DNA of 64,000 bases from Janthinobacterium rivuli (GCF_009208735.1 NZ_WFLJ01000009.1:220131-284130), one strand, 5' to 3'; shown: positions 34,055 to 43,788, counted from the stretch's first letter. Numbers and translations: made by a program. The notes: generated by a model not told the origin, from the sequence alone.

Positions 34055-37000
34055 TCAGGCCTTGTTGTCGAGCGCCACCAGTTGCTCGTCCGTCAACGGG
34101 CCCGTGCCGCTGTACTTGTCGAGGAATAAATAGATGACGGGGGTGATGAACAGGGTAATCACTTGCGAAAACAGCAAGCCCCCGACCACGGCCAAGCCCA
34201 GCGGCTGGCGCAGCTCGGCGCCGGCGCCCAGGCCCAGGGCGATCGGCAAGGCCCCCATCAAGGCCGCCGCCGACGTCATCATGATGGGACGGAAACGCAG
34301 GATGCACGCCTGGCGGATGGCTTCGGGCGGGCTCATGCCTTCATTGCGCTGCGCATGCAGGGCGAAGTCGATCATCATGATGGCGTTTTTCTTGACGATA
34401 CCGATCAGCATCAAGATGCCGATGATGGCGATCATGGTCAGGTCCATGCCGAACAGGCGCAGGGTCAACAGCGCCCCCACGGCCGCCGACGGCAAGCCGG
34501 CCAGGATGGTCAGCGGGTGGATGTAGCTTTCATACAGCACGCCCAGCAGCACATAGATCACGGCCAGCGCGGCGATGATGAGGATGATCTGGCTCGACTG
34601 CGAATCCTGGAACACGGCCGCGTCGCCGCCGTAGCGCGTGATGATGGAGGCAGGCAAGCTCATGTCCTTGCCCATCACATCGATCTTGCCCGTGGCGACA
34701 CCGAGCGGCACGTCCGGCGCCAGGTTGAAGGCGATGGTGACGGCCTGCAACTGCCCCTGGTGATTGACGGAGGTGGGGCCGATCGTGCGTTCCACGTAGG
34801 CAATACTCGACAATTTGACCAGCTCGCCCGACTTGCTGCGCACGGACACGCGCGTGAGCGCATCGTCATACTGGCGGTCGGCCGTGGCCGCTTCCAGGAT
34901 CACGTAATAGCTGGCCGCCGAGGAATAGATGGTCGACACTTGCCGCTCGCCAAAGGCGCTATACAGCGCCGTGCGGATATCGGACATCTGCACACCGAGC
35001 AAGTTGGCCTTGTCGCGGTCGATCCGGAGGGACGCCTGCAAGCCCTTGATCTGCGAATCGCTGGTGACGTCGCGGAAGGCGGGATCGGCCCTCATGCCCG
35101 CAATAAACTTTTCCGCCCAGTCGTTCAAGGCGTCGGGACTGACGCTTTGCAAGGTGTACTGGTAGCGGCTCTTGCTCTGGCGTCCGCCCAGCTGCAAGTT
35201 CTGTACGGGGCGGAAATACACGGCCATGCCGGGCACGGCGCTCGTCGCGCGGCGCAGGTTTTCCAGCACCACGGGCATTTTCGGCCGTTCGCCGCGCGGT
35301 TTCAAGACCATGAACATGCGGCCCGTGTTGCCGCCGCCGACGAACGAGGTCACGTCCTGGACGCTGGGATCCGCCTTGAGCACGGCCGCCACGCGGGATT
35401 GCAAGTCTTGCAGCGCCGCCGAGGAAATGTCTTCCGACGCTTCCGTATTCACCTGGATCTGGCCCAGGTCTTCCTCGGGGAAGAAACCTTTCGGTATCGT
35501 GGCGTACAACAGCACCGTCAGCGCGAAGGTGCACACGGCGATGCATAGCACCACGTTGCGGTGCGCCAGGGCCTTGTCGAGCAGATGCACATAACCATTG
35601 CGCAATTTCGTGAAACCCGCCTCGAAATGGCGGCCGATGAAGGTTTTCTCGCCATGCGTGGGGTCACTGTCATTGTGTTCGCGCGAATCGGCCGGCAGGA
35701 AACGGCTGGCCAGCATCGGCACCAAGGTCAGCGACACGATGGCCGAGACGAGGATGGACAGCGAGACGACGACGGCAAATTCGTGGAACAGCAAGCCGAT
35801 CACGCCCGGCATGAAGAAGATGGGAATGAACACGGCCACCAGCGAGACGGAAATCGAGATGATGGTAAAACCCATCTCCTTGGCGCCCACCAGGGCCGCC
35901 TGGATCGGCTTCTTGCCCATCTCGATATGGCGCACGATGTTTTCCAGCACCACGATGGCATCGTCGACGACGAGGCCCACGGCCAGGGTAATGCCCAGCA
36001 GCGACACGTTGTCGAGGCTATAGCCGAGCCAGTACAGCAGGGCCAGCGCGCCGAGCAGCGAGATCGGCATGGTGACGGCCGGAATGAAGGTGGCCGCCGC
36101 GCGGTGCAGGAACAGGAAGATCACCAGCACCACGAGGATCACCGTCAGGGCCAGGGTCAGGTTGACGTCGTGGATCGCTTCGCGGATCGAGACGGAACGG
36201 TCATTGACCAGGCTGATCTGGATGGAAGCGGGCAATTGGGCCTTGAAACCCGGCAAGAGTTTGCGCACGGCATCGACCACTTGCACCGTGTTCGCATCCG
36301 GTTGGCGCTGCACCAGCAAGGTGATCGAGCGCTCACCATTGAAACTGCCGGCAGTCTTGGTCGACTGGAAACTGTCTTCCACCTCGGCCACTTCCTTCAG
36401 CCGGACGGGCTGGCCATTGCGGGTGGCAACGATGAGTTCGGCAAAATCGGCCGCTTTCATCATTTGCGGGTTGCCCTGGATGGTCAGGGTCTGGCTGGGG
36501 CCGTCAAGGATGCCCAGCGGCGAATTCGTGTTCGACGCGCGCAGGGCCGCGGCCAGTTCGTCCATCGTCAGGTTGCGCGCGTTCAACAGGTCGGCACGGG
36601 CGCGCACGCGCACGGCGAAGCGCTTCTGGCCATTCACGCTGACCTGGGCCACGCCAGGCAAGGTCGACAGGCTGGGCGCGATCAGGTTTTCCGCATAATC
36701 ATTGAGATCCGACAAATTCAGCGAAGGCGACGTCATCTGGATGAACAGCACGGGCGCATCGGCCGGATTGACCTTGCGGTAGGATGGCAAGTCCGTCATT
36801 TCCGTCGGCAACTGGCGCTGCGCGCGCAGCAGGGCCGCCTGCACGTCCACGGCCGCCTCGTTGACATTGATGCTGGCGTCAAATTCCAGGGTCAGCGAGG
36901 TGTTGCCCAGGGTACTCGTGGAGGTGATCAGGCTCAGGCCGGCGATGGTGGAAAACTGCTTTTCCAGCGGCAAGGCTACCGAGGACGCCATGGTGTCGGG

Positions 37001-37165
37001 GCTGGCGCCGGCCAGGTCGGCGCTGACGTTGATGACGGGCGTGTTATAACTCGGCAAGGCGGCCACGGGAATATGGCCATACGCCAGCACGCCGGCCAGG
37101 ATGATGGAGAGGGACAGCAGCACCACCATGACGGGGCGGCGGATGCTCAGTTCGGACAGACTCAT
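34055..37165 (-). CDS. RND multidrug efflux permease (MdtB/MdtC-like, HAE1 family)
   Basis: 1036 residues. The N-terminus has the typical P-V-M-V-V-L-L-S-L-S-I-I-L-A-G helix. Large periplasmic porter loops lie between TM1-2 and TM7-8, about 12 helices in total. The charged pair of helix 4 (G-L-V-V-D-D-A-I-V) is the proton relay. The sequence resembles MdtC/MuxC-type inner-membrane pumps. Those usually come as a heteromeric pair, but here only one permease gene is present. It overlaps the adaptor stop by 4 bases. No outer-membrane factor gene is adjacent, so a TolC-type channel must be encoded elsewhere. Confidence 0.93.
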   Translation of the reverse strand: MSLSELSIRRPVMVVLLSLSIILAGVLAYGHIPVAALPSYNTPVINVSADLAGASPDTMASSVALPLEKQFSTIAGLSLITSTSTLGNTSLTLEFDASINVNEAAVDVQAALLRAQRQLPTEMTDLPSYRKVNPADAPVLFIQMTSPSLNLSDLNDYAENLIAPSLSTLPGVAQVSVNGQKRFAVRVRARADLLNARNLTMDELAAALRASNTNSPLGILDGPSQTLTIQGNPQMMKAADFAELIVATRNGQPVRLKEVAEVEDSFQSTKTAGSFNGERSITLLVQRQPDANTVQVVDAVRKLLPGFKAQLPASIQISLVNDRSVSIREAIHDVNLTLALTVILVVLVIFLFLHRAAATFIPAVTMPISLLGALALLYWLGYSLDNVSLLGITLAVGLVVDDAIVVLENIVRHIEMGKKPIQAALVGAKEMGFTIISISVSLVAVFIPIFFMPGVIGLLFHEFAVVVSLSILVSAIVSLTLVPMLASRFLPADSREHNDSDPTHGEKTFIGRHFEAGFTKLRNGYVHLLDKALAHRNVVLCIAVCTFALTVLLYATIPKGFFPEEDLGQIQVNTEASEDISSAALQDLQSRVAAVLKADPSVQDVTSFVGGGNTGRMFMVLKPRGERPKMPVVLENLRRATSAVPGMAVYFRPVQNLQLGGRQSKSRYQYTLQSVSPDALNDWAEKFIAGMRADPAFRDVTSDSQIKGLQASLRIDRDKANLLGVQMSDIRTALYSAFGERQVSTIYSSAASYYVILEAATADRQYDDALTRVSVRSKSGELVKLSSIAYVERTIGPTSVNHQGQLQAVTIAFNLAPDVPLGVATGKIDVMGKDMSLPASIITRYGGDAAVFQDSQSSQIILIIAALAVIYVLLGVLYESYIHPLTILAGLPSAAVGALLTLRLFGMDLTMIAIIGILMLIGIVKKNAIMMIDFALHAQRNEGMSPPEAIRQACILRFRPIMMTSAAALMGALPIALGLGAGAELRQPLGLAVVGGLLFSQVITLFITPVIYLFLDKYSGTGPLTDEQLVALDNKA

Positions 37166-38334
37166 GCTGGCTTGCCCTGCGCTGCGGCGGCGCCGTCGGC
37201 GGCCTTGTGTTTTTCCGCCAGGCGCACCTTGCCGCCCGGACGCAGATTCTGCTTGCCATCGACGATGATTTTCTCGTCACCGCTCAATCCGGTCACGACG
37301 GCATTCGGGCCAAACGCATACACGCGGGCAATCTTGCGTACCTTGGCCGTATTATCGGGCTCCATCGAATACACGAAGACGCCCGTGGTATTGGTGATGA
37401 TGGCGTTTTGCGGGATCACCAGCGCATCCTTGAGGGTGCGCACGGTCAGCTGCGTGTTGACGTACTGGCCAGGCCACAGGTCGGTACCGCCATTATTGAA
37501 GCGCGCCTTGACCTTGATCACACCCGTCGCGGGATCGACGGCATTGTCGATGAAACTGAGTTTGCCATCGAGTTGCTTGCCGCCCGCATCGGACAACAGC
37601 GCCGTGACGGGCACCTCACCCGCCTTCTGCGCCGCCAGCAAGCCCGACAAGCTGCTTTCCGGCAAGGTGAACGCCACGTCAATCGGGTCGAGCTGGGTGA
37701 TGCTGGTGAGCGACGTCGTCGGCTGCACCAGGCTGCCCGCGTAGACATTGATGGCGCCCACCCTGCCCGCCTGGGGCGCGCGCAGGACAGTGTAGCTGGA
37801 ATCGACCTGGGCGGCGCGCAAGGCGGCCTGGTCGGCGGCCAGCAAGGCACGTGCCACGTCGAGCTGGCTTTGCAGGGTATCGACGGCGCCCTGGGCGATG
37901 AAGTTCTTGCTCAGCAAATCCTGGTTGCGCTTGAGCTGGCGCTCGAAATCCTGCACCGAGGCGCGGTCGCGCAAGACCTGCGCCTGCGCCTTGTCGACAT
38001 TCGCGTGCTCGCTGCGCGCATCGAGCGTAAACATCAACTCGCCCTGCTTGACGAACTGCCCTTCGCGGATGTGCACCTTGGTAATCGTGCTGGTCGTCTG
38101 CGGGTGCAAATCGACACTGCTGATCGGCGTCACGCTGCCATTGGCCTGCAGCACCATCGGCACATCCTGGCGCAGCGGCGCGATCACGCTCACCGTCGTC
38201 GGCGCTTGTCCGCCCTTGCTCCCCTTGCCATCCTGCCCGCCGGTCGCCGCGCCGGACGGATGATTGAAATACCAGATGCCGCCACCGATACACAGGGCCG
38301 CACCCACGAGGATTGCCAGGCTAGTCTTTTTCAT
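37162..38334 (-). CDS. RND efflux periplasmic adaptor (membrane fusion protein, MdtA-like)
   Basis: 390 residues from ATG 38334. One N-terminal membrane anchor (about 4-24) is followed by a Gly-rich linker. The barrel-sandwich/lipoyl halves flank an alpha-helical hairpin (about 95-165), and beta-barrel and membrane-proximal domains complete the MFP fold (V-R-A-P-x-x-G-R-V-G type motif). It bridges the permease to an outer-membrane channel. It belongs to the operon regulator-kinase-adaptor-permease. Confidence 0.92.
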   Translation of the reverse strand: MKKTSLAILVGAALCIGGGIWYFNHPSGAATGGQDGKGSKGGQAPTTVSVIAPLRQDVPMVLQANGSVTPISSVDLHPQTTSTITKVHIREGQFVKQGELMFTLDARSEHANVDKAQAQVLRDRASVQDFERQLKRNQDLLSKNFIAQGAVDTLQSQLDVARALLAADQAALRAAQVDSSYTVLRAPQAGRVGAINVYAGSLVQPTTSLTSITQLDPIDVAFTLPESSLSGLLAAQKAGEVPVTALLSDAGGKQLDGKLSFIDNAVDPATGVIKVKARFNNGGTDLWPGQYVNTQLTVRTLKDALVIPQNAIITNTTGVFVYSMEPDNTAKVRKIARVYAFGPNAVVTGLSGDEKIIVDGKQNLRPGGKVRLAEKHKAADGAAAAQGKPA

Positions 38335-38421
38335 TGTTCTGTCACGCTGTTGCAGCGCAGGGCTGCAGGTTGAATGTAGTTGCCGGGGGGGCAAAAGCAC
38401 AATATTGTCGCATGGAAATGC

Positions 38422-39780
38422 TTACTTTCCAGCGTAATACTCTGGCACGATCAGAGTGACTTCCAGTCCACCGTCGACATGATTGAGCAGTGAAACCGTG
38501 GCGCCATGCTGCTCGGCGATATTGCGCGCGATGGTCAATCCCAGGCCCGTGCCACCCGATTCGCGCGAACGCGAGGTCTCGATGCGGTAAAACGGTTCGA
38601 ACACCTTGGCAAGCTGATCTGGCGCAATACCGGGACCGCCGTCGCGGATGCGGATGCGCGCGGCGCCCGCGATGCGTTCGACGGTGACCTGCGCATACAG
38701 GCCATATTTGACGGCATTGTCGATCAGGTTCACCAGGCAGCGCCGCATGGCGATCGGGCGCGCCATCAAGGCCATGTCCGCCTGTCCAGCGAGGGTGACT
38801 TTCTGGCCGGCATCGGCCGCGTCGGAGCAGACGCTGTCGAGCAGGGAATCGAGGTCGAGCGCCTGCATCGCTTCCGTGCTATCCATCGAGCGGGCCAGGT
38901 CCAGTCCTTCCTTGACCATGCTTTGCATGGCCGACAGGTCGCCCACCAGGCGGTCATACAATTCCGTATCCGCCACTTTTTCCAGGCGCAGGCGCAAGCG
39001 CGTCAGCGGCGTCTGCAAGTCGTGCGTGATGGCCGCCAGCATTTGCGTGCGCTGGGAAATATGCTGGCGGATGCGCGCCTGCATGGCATTGAAGGCGGCG
39101 CTGGCCTGGCGAATCTCGCTGGCGCCCGACAGGGTCAGCGGCGGATGGTTGATGTCGTTGCCCAGGTCTTTCGCCGCCTGCGCCAGCTGCTTGAGCGGGC
39201 GCATGGTCATGCGCGTGACCAGGTAGGCGAGGATGGCGATGCTGATCAGGAAAGGCAGCAAGGTCATCCAGTCGTTATGTTCGTTGAACGGCGGCTGCTG
39301 GCGCGGCGGCAAGACCATCAGACGCAGCACGTGGCCATCCTGCATGCGCACGTCGAGGTTTTCGCAGGTGCCGCCCCATGGCTTGGCCGCAAACATGCCC
39401 GGCGTCTGGCGCGGCTTGACACAGGCGGCCGGGCGTTCGGCCAGCGCGCTGACCTTGAAGCCCTCGCCCAGCTTGGCTTGCAGCGCGGTGGAAAATTCCG
39501 TCGGCGCGCCGGGCGTGTGTTCCGTATCAGGCCGCAATTCCAGGCGCACGCTGCCCTTGTTGGCGACCTTCAGGTAGGCGGCGCGCGAGGCCAGCGGCAC
39601 CACGTCGGCCGCCATCACCAGCTGCTCGGCCCGCTCCACGGCGTGGTAGTCGCGGTATTGCTCGATGGCGCGCTGACGTTCGCCCACGGCCAGCCACTGC
39701 GTCAGCGCGGCCGAAGCGACGATGCCGATCAGCAGGAACATGAAGACGCGGCCCGTCATCGACCCGAGGAAGGCCTTCAC
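38422..39780 (-). CDS. Sensor histidine kinase of the RND locus (EnvZ/BaeS-like)
   Basis: 452 residues. TM1 is at about 10-30 and a periplasmic domain at about 31-172, containing two cysteines (C120, C139). TM2 is at about 173-190, followed by a HAMP domain, the H-box A-I-T-H-D-L-Q-T-P (His253), the N-box and the G boxes D-G-G-P-G-I and G-G-T-G-L-G-L. It overlaps the regulator stop by 4 bases. It probably senses envelope stress or toxic compounds and controls the pump downstream and the divergent Spy-like gene. Confidence 0.9.
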   Translation of the reverse strand: MKAFLGSMTGRVFMFLLIGIVASAALTQWLAVGERQRAIEQYRDYHAVERAEQLVMAADVVPLASRAAYLKVANKGSVRLELRPDTEHTPGAPTEFSTALQAKLGEGFKVSALAERPAACVKPRQTPGMFAAKPWGGTCENLDVRMQDGHVLRLMVLPPRQQPPFNEHNDWMTLLPFLISIAILAYLVTRMTMRPLKQLAQAAKDLGNDINHPPLTLSGASEIRQASAAFNAMQARIRQHISQRTQMLAAITHDLQTPLTRLRLRLEKVADTELYDRLVGDLSAMQSMVKEGLDLARSMDSTEAMQALDLDSLLDSVCSDAADAGQKVTLAGQADMALMARPIAMRRCLVNLIDNAVKYGLYAQVTVERIAGAARIRIRDGGPGIAPDQLAKVFEPFYRIETSRSRESGGTGLGLTIARNIAEQHGATVSLLNHVDGGLEVTLIVPEYYAGK

Positions 39781-40505
39781 GCGTGCGGCTCCACATTGAC
39801 CTGGCCGGCCAGCACATAGCCGCCGTTGCGCACGGTCTTGATGATTTGCGGCAAGCGGGCATCCTCGCCGAGCTTTTGCCGCAGGCGGCTGATCTGGATA
39901 TCGATCGAGCGGTCGAACGGATCGGCGTCGCGGCCTTGCGTCAGGTTCAGCAGCTGGTCGCGGTTGAGCACGCGGTTCGGGTGTTCCAGGAACACGCGCA
40001 ACAAGCGGAATTCCGCGCCCGACAGCATGATCACCAGGCCGCTGGGATTGAGCAGGTGGCGCGCCGTCAAGTCCAGGGTCCAGCCGGAAAAGCGGATTTG
40101 TTGCGCCTTGTCCGAGGGCACGTTCGACGGCATGGCATGGCTGCGACGCAGCACGCTGCGTATGCGCGCCAGCAATTCACGCGGCTCGAACGGTTTCGGC
40201 AAATAATCGTCGGCGCCCATTTCCAGACCCAGGATGCGGTCCAGCGGCTCATTGCGCGCCGTCAACATGATCACCGGCACGGTCGACTGCGCACGCAGCT
40301 TGCGGCACAGGGTCAGGCCGTCGTCGCCGGGCAGGTTCAAGTCGAGCACGATCAAGTCGGGCCGCGTTTCATCGAGGATTTTCCACATGGCCGTGCCATC
40401 TGCCGCGCCCAGGGTGCGGTAGGCGTTCGTTTCCAGGTAGTCCGCCAGCAAACTGCGGATATCGCGGTCGTCGTCGACGATGAGAATTGTAGAAGTGGGT
40501 TCCAT
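39777..40505 (-). CDS. OmpR-family response regulator of the RND locus
   Basis: 242 residues from ATG 40505; the frame extends upstream, but the receiver domain begins directly here. Acidic residues lie at 11-13 and the phospho-acceptor is D55 in I-V-L-D-L-N-L-P. The C-terminal winged-helix DNA-binding domain spans about 140-235 (L-L-x-x-F-L-E-H-P-N-R-V-L-N-R-D-Q-L). It is the first gene of the regulator-kinase-adaptor-permease operon and divergent from the Spy-like gene across a region with direct and inverted TTGTAT repeats. Confidence 0.92.
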   Translation of the reverse strand: MEPTSTILIVDDDRDIRSLLADYLETNAYRTLGAADGTAMWKILDETRPDLIVLDLNLPGDDGLTLCRKLRAQSTVPVIMLTARNEPLDRILGLEMGADDYLPKPFEPRELLARIRSVLRRSHAMPSNVPSDKAQQIRFSGWTLDLTARHLLNPSGLVIMLSGAEFRLLRVFLEHPNRVLNRDQLLNLTQGRDADPFDRSIDIQISRLRQKLGEDARLPQIIKTVRNGGYVLAGQVNVEPHA

Positions 40506-40546
40506 GGTACGAATTATCCCCACTTCCCCCGCCCTTGCACAACGCA

Positions 40547-40595
40547 TTTGTATCGTCTTGTATATAGAAGACCCGAAGAAACATATAGATACAAA
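40547..40595. promoter_or_regulatory. Candidate operator for the OmpR-type regulator
   Basis: TTGTAT occurs at 40548-40553 and again at 40558-40563, a direct repeat with 10-bp period as used by OmpR-family dimers. An inverted copy, GATACAAA (40588-40595), forms a perfect 8-bp inverted repeat with TTTGTATC (40547-40554). The cluster lies in the 186-bp gap between the divergent regulator and Spy-like genes. Control of both by the regulator is inference. Confidence 0.55.
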
Positions 40596-40691
40596 CTGTC
40601 TGGCAGCGGACACTTCGGGGAAACATGGCGCGTCCACCATGGATTCATGTGCAGCAACATGCACACCTCTCATTTTTACAAAGGAATCCAG

Positions 40692-41213
40692 ATGAACGCC
40701 TCAATGAAGACTTTACGCAAAAACTTGATCATCGCCATGAGCGTACTCGGCATGGGTGCGGCATCGCTGACCGTCCACGCCCAGGAAGCGGCCGCCAGCG
40801 CGCCTGCCGCCAGCACCAAGATGCAACATGAAGGCCACCGCGGTGGCAACCCGGCCGAGCGCATGGCCAAGTACCAGGCGCGCCTGCACGACAAGCTGAA
40901 GCTGACGGCCGCGCAGGAACCGGCCTGGGCCACGTTCACGGCGGCCAACGCGCCGAAAAAACCGATGGGCGACTGGAAAGCCAAGCACGAAGCGATGGCC
41001 AAGCTGTCGGCGCCGGAACGCATGGAGCAATGGATCGCCATGTCGAAGGAACGCATCGCGGACCAGGAAAGCCGTCTGGCTTCGTTGAAAACCTTCTACG
41101 CCGTGCTGACGCCGGAGCAAAAGAAAGTGTTTGACGACAGCGTGCCTGGCGGCAAGCACGGCGGCCACCGCGGTGGTCACCATGGCATGCAGCAGCATCC
41201 CAAAGCCGGTTAA
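40692..41213 (+). CDS. Spy/CpxP-like periplasmic protein (LTxxQ family)
   Basis: 173 residues. ATG 40692 follows an AAGGAA ribosome binding site. The Sec signal peptide ends near A-Q-E-A (about 30). The mature protein is short, helical and charged, with the LTxxQ-type motifs L-T-A-A-Q-E-P-A-W and L-T-P-E-Q-K-K-V-F. It also has a Gly/His-rich tail (G-G-K-H-G-G-H-R-G-G-H-H-G) that could bind metal. Spy and CpxP are envelope-stress chaperones or sensors; in E. coli spy is controlled by BaeSR and CpxAR. Here it is divergent from a two-component/RND operon, which suggests the same regulon logic. Confidence 0.8.
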   Translation: MNASMKTLRKNLIIAMSVLGMGAASLTVHAQEAAASAPAASTKMQHEGHRGGNPAERMAKYQARLHDKLKLTAAQEPAWATFTAANAPKKPMGDWKAKHEAMAKLSAPERMEQWIAMSKERIADQESRLASLKTFYAVLTPEQKKVFDDSVPGGKHGGHRGGHHGMQQHPKAG

Positions 41214-41233
41214 GTTGTCTCGGGCGTAAAGAC

Positions 41234-41263
41234 AGAAAAAGCCTGCAATGCAGGCTTTTTCTT
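41234..41263. terminator. Bidirectional terminator between the Spy-like gene and dsbD
   Basis: Arms 41234-41246 and 41250-41262 form a perfect 13-bp stem with a 3-base loop. The A-rich and T-rich ends give T-tracts on both strands, serving two convergent genes. Confidence 0.9.
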
Positions 41264-41284
41264 ATTGGCGAGACAAGTAACCGC

Positions 41285-43237
41285 TTACTGTCCGTCGAGC
41301 TTGCGCAACGATGCCAGGAAGGTGGCGGCATTCTGGAAGCCGATCACGCGCGACTGGGCAATTTCCTGCCCCTGCGGGTTGAACATGATGATGCCCGGCG
41401 GACCGAACAGCTGGAAGCGTTTCAGCATGGCCTTGTCGTCCGCGTCATTGGCCGTCACGTCCACCTGCAGCAGCACGGCTTGCCCCATCTTCTCGCGCAC
41501 GGCGGGATCGACAAAGGTCAGCTTTTCCATCTCGATGCACGACACGCACCAGTCCGCATAAAAGTCCAGCAGGGCCGGCTTGCCATTCAACTGCGCCAGC
41601 GCCGCATCGAGTTGCGCCACGGTTTTTACGCGCGTAAACGGCTGCGCGTGCACTTGACCGCCACCGAGGTGCGCCAGCGGCGCCAGCGGGTCGCGGCCAC
41701 CGCTGGCCACACCGACCAGTTGCATCGCACCCAGCACGGCAAACACGAGGCCGAAGGCCTTGGGGATCCAGGCGTTCTGCGCGCCGCTCTTGCCCACCAG
41801 CAGATACATGCCATAGCCGACGAACAAGACCGTCCAGCCCAGCATCTGCACCGCGCCCGGCAGCACGGGCGAAACCAGCCACCAGGCCACGCCCAGCTGC
41901 AGCACGCCAAAGAAGCGCTTGACGGCATCCATCCAGGCGCCGGCGCGCGGCAGCAAGGTGCCGGCCGAGACGCCCACCAGCAGCAGCGGCACGCTCATGC
42001 CCACGGCCATGGCGAACAGGGCGCTGCCGCCGATGACGACGTCGCGCGTCTGGCTGATGTACAACAAGGCGCCGGCCAGCGGCGCGGCCACGCATGGCCC
42101 CACGATCAGGGCGGAAATGGCGCCCATGACGAACACGCCCGCCAGGCGGCCCGACGATTGCTGATTCGATACGGACGTCAGCTTGCCTTGCAGGAAAGCC
42201 GGCACTTGCAATTCATAGAAACCGAACATCGACAGCGCCAGGCCCGCCATCAGCAAGGCAAAGAAGCCCAGCACCCACGGGTTTTGCAGCTGGGCCGCCA
42301 GCCCTTCGCCCGCCAGGCCGGCCGCCACGCCCAGCGCCGTGTAGACGATGGCCATGCCCAGCGCGTAGGTCAGCGACAGCAGCAAGCCGCGCGAGCGGCT
42401 GACCTTGGCACCATCGCCGATGATGATCGACGACAAAATCGGCACCATCGGCAGCACGCACGGCGTAAATGCCAGTCCCAGGCCCAGCAGCATGAACAGC
42501 GGCACGATGACGAGCAGCTTGCCGCCCTTCAAGGCCGCTTCGATCTTGCCCATCTCGCTTTGCGCGGGCGCAGAGCTTGCCGCCACGGGTGCCGCAGCCA
42601 CCGGCTCGGGCGTGCTGGTGATATCGGCCTGGGGAATGCTCAGCACGGACACGCCAGGCGACGCCTGCGCCTGCGGACCGTTGACGGCCGCCGTGTCGAC
42701 TGCGGGCGCCGCCGGCAGGGCGAATTTCGACGGCAGGCCGGCGCCCGGTGCCGTGCTCTGGCCGCCGCCACCGCCCACCAGCTGGGCCGTCGCATCCTGC
42801 GGCGCATAGCACAGGCCCTTGTCGGAGCAGCCCTGTCCCGTCGCCTTCAGGGTGAACGCGCCGGCCGCCTCCACGGGAATCGTGATGGTCAGCGTCTTGC
42901 GGAAGGTTTCCACGTTCTTCTGGAAGGTGTCGTCAAACTTGACCTTGCCAGCCGGATAAACGGGCGTGCCCAGCTTGGCGCCCACGGCCTCGAACTTGAA
43001 GCGCTCGTGGTACATATAGTAGCCGTCGGCGATCACGTAGGTGACGGCGATGGTGGACGGGTCCTGCATGCGCGCGGAAAATTTGAACGCCAGTTCAGGA
43101 TCGAGGAATTCATCGTCGGCGCGGGCATGATGGCTGCCAAAGACGGCCATGGCCAGCAGAAAACAGGTGGCAAACCAGATCAGCAGTGAATGCAGTGGGG
43201 CGGCGCGCGCGGTGGCGCTGGAGGGGAAACGGGACAT
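41285..43237 (-). CDS. dsbD: Thiol:disulfide interchange protein DsbD
   Basis: 650 residues. The signal sequence ends A-R-A-D (about 40). The periplasmic alpha domain has the redox pair C137 and C143 (G-C-S-D-K-G-L-C-Y). The membrane beta domain has T-P-C-V-L-P and G-P-C-V-A-A. A C-terminal thioredoxin-like gamma domain has W-C-V-S-C. It carries cytosolic reductant to periplasmic DsbC/G and to cytochrome c maturation, complementing ResB/CcsB in this window. The cutA gene often found between dsbD and rplQ is absent. Confidence 0.95.
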   Translation of the reverse strand: MSRFPSSATARAAPLHSLLIWFATCFLLAMAVFGSHHARADDEFLDPELAFKFSARMQDPSTIAVTYVIADGYYMYHERFKFEAVGAKLGTPVYPAGKVKFDDTFQKNVETFRKTLTITIPVEAAGAFTLKATGQGCSDKGLCYAPQDATAQLVGGGGGQSTAPGAGLPSKFALPAAPAVDTAAVNGPQAQASPGVSVLSIPQADITSTPEPVAAAPVAASSAPAQSEMGKIEAALKGGKLLVIVPLFMLLGLGLAFTPCVLPMVPILSSIIIGDGAKVSRSRGLLLSLTYALGMAIVYTALGVAAGLAGEGLAAQLQNPWVLGFFALLMAGLALSMFGFYELQVPAFLQGKLTSVSNQQSSGRLAGVFVMGAISALIVGPCVAAPLAGALLYISQTRDVVIGGSALFAMAVGMSVPLLLVGVSAGTLLPRAGAWMDAVKRFFGVLQLGVAWWLVSPVLPGAVQMLGWTVLFVGYGMYLLVGKSGAQNAWIPKAFGLVFAVLGAMQLVGVASGGRDPLAPLAHLGGGQVHAQPFTRVKTVAQLDAALAQLNGKPALLDFYADWCVSCIEMEKLTFVDPAVREKMGQAVLLQVDVTANDADDKAMLKRFQLFGPPGIIMFNPQGQEIAQSRVIGFQNAATFLASLRKLDGQ

Positions 43238-43349
43238 GAACTACCTTTTCGACCATTCGACAGAGGACGCGCGGAGCAGGCAGCGCTTGTGCCGGGCCGG
43301 CGCGAAAGAAGAATAGTACACCGCTGAAAGGATAGCTGCAGCAGAAAAC

Positions 43350-43375
43350 AAAAAAGCCAGGCTAGGCCTGGCTTT
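43350..43375 (-). terminator. Terminator at the end of the alpha ribosomal operon
   Basis: A 9-bp stem (43353-43361 with 43367-43375) and 5-base loop lie just after the rplQ stop on the minus strand, followed by six T residues. It ends the long rplC-to-rplQ transcript unit(s). Confidence 0.9.
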
Positions 43376-43395
43376 CTTAGATGCAATTACTGGGA

Positions 43396-43788
43396 TTACT
43401 CGCCAGCAACTTCAACTGCTTCGGTCGTATCTGGACGATCCATCAGTTCAACGAACGCCATAGGAGCGTTATCGCCGACGCGGAAACCCATTTTCAGGAT
43501 ACGTACATAACCACCGTTACGGTTGGCGAAACGTGGGCCCAGTTCAGCGAACAGTTTGACGACCATTTCACGGTCGCGCAGGCGGTTGAAGGCCAGACGC
43601 TTGTTTGCCAGGGAGTCGGTTTTGCCCAGGGTCAGAATTGGCTCGACAACGCGGCGCAGTTCTTTTGCTTTTGGCAGGGTGGTTTTGATCGCTTCGTGAC
43701 GCAGCAGCGATACTGTCATGTTGCGCAGCATTGCCAGACGGTGGGACGAGGTACGATTCAGTTTACGGAGGCCGTGACCGTGACGCAT
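43396..43788 (-). CDS. rplQ: Ribosomal protein bL17
   Basis: 130 residues from ATG 43788 (an AAAGGA ribosome binding site precedes it); the frame is open upstream, but [10 protein letters not shown] is the family start. Conserved R-T-S-S-H-R and [10 protein letters not shown] are present. It lies near the polypeptide exit tunnel and is last in the alpha operon. Confidence 0.97.
   Translation of the reverse strand: MRHGHGLRKLNRTSSHRLAMLRNMTVSLLRHEAIKTTLPKAKELRRVVEPILTLGKTDSLANKRLAFNRLRDREMVVKLFAELGPRFANRNGGYVRILKMGFRVGDNAPMAFVELMDRPDTTEAVEVAGE

Noticed and set aside
35561..37744. 727-residue plus-strand frame opposite the RND permease
   Set aside because: Shadow frame of a well-conserved transporter, with no recognisable domain.
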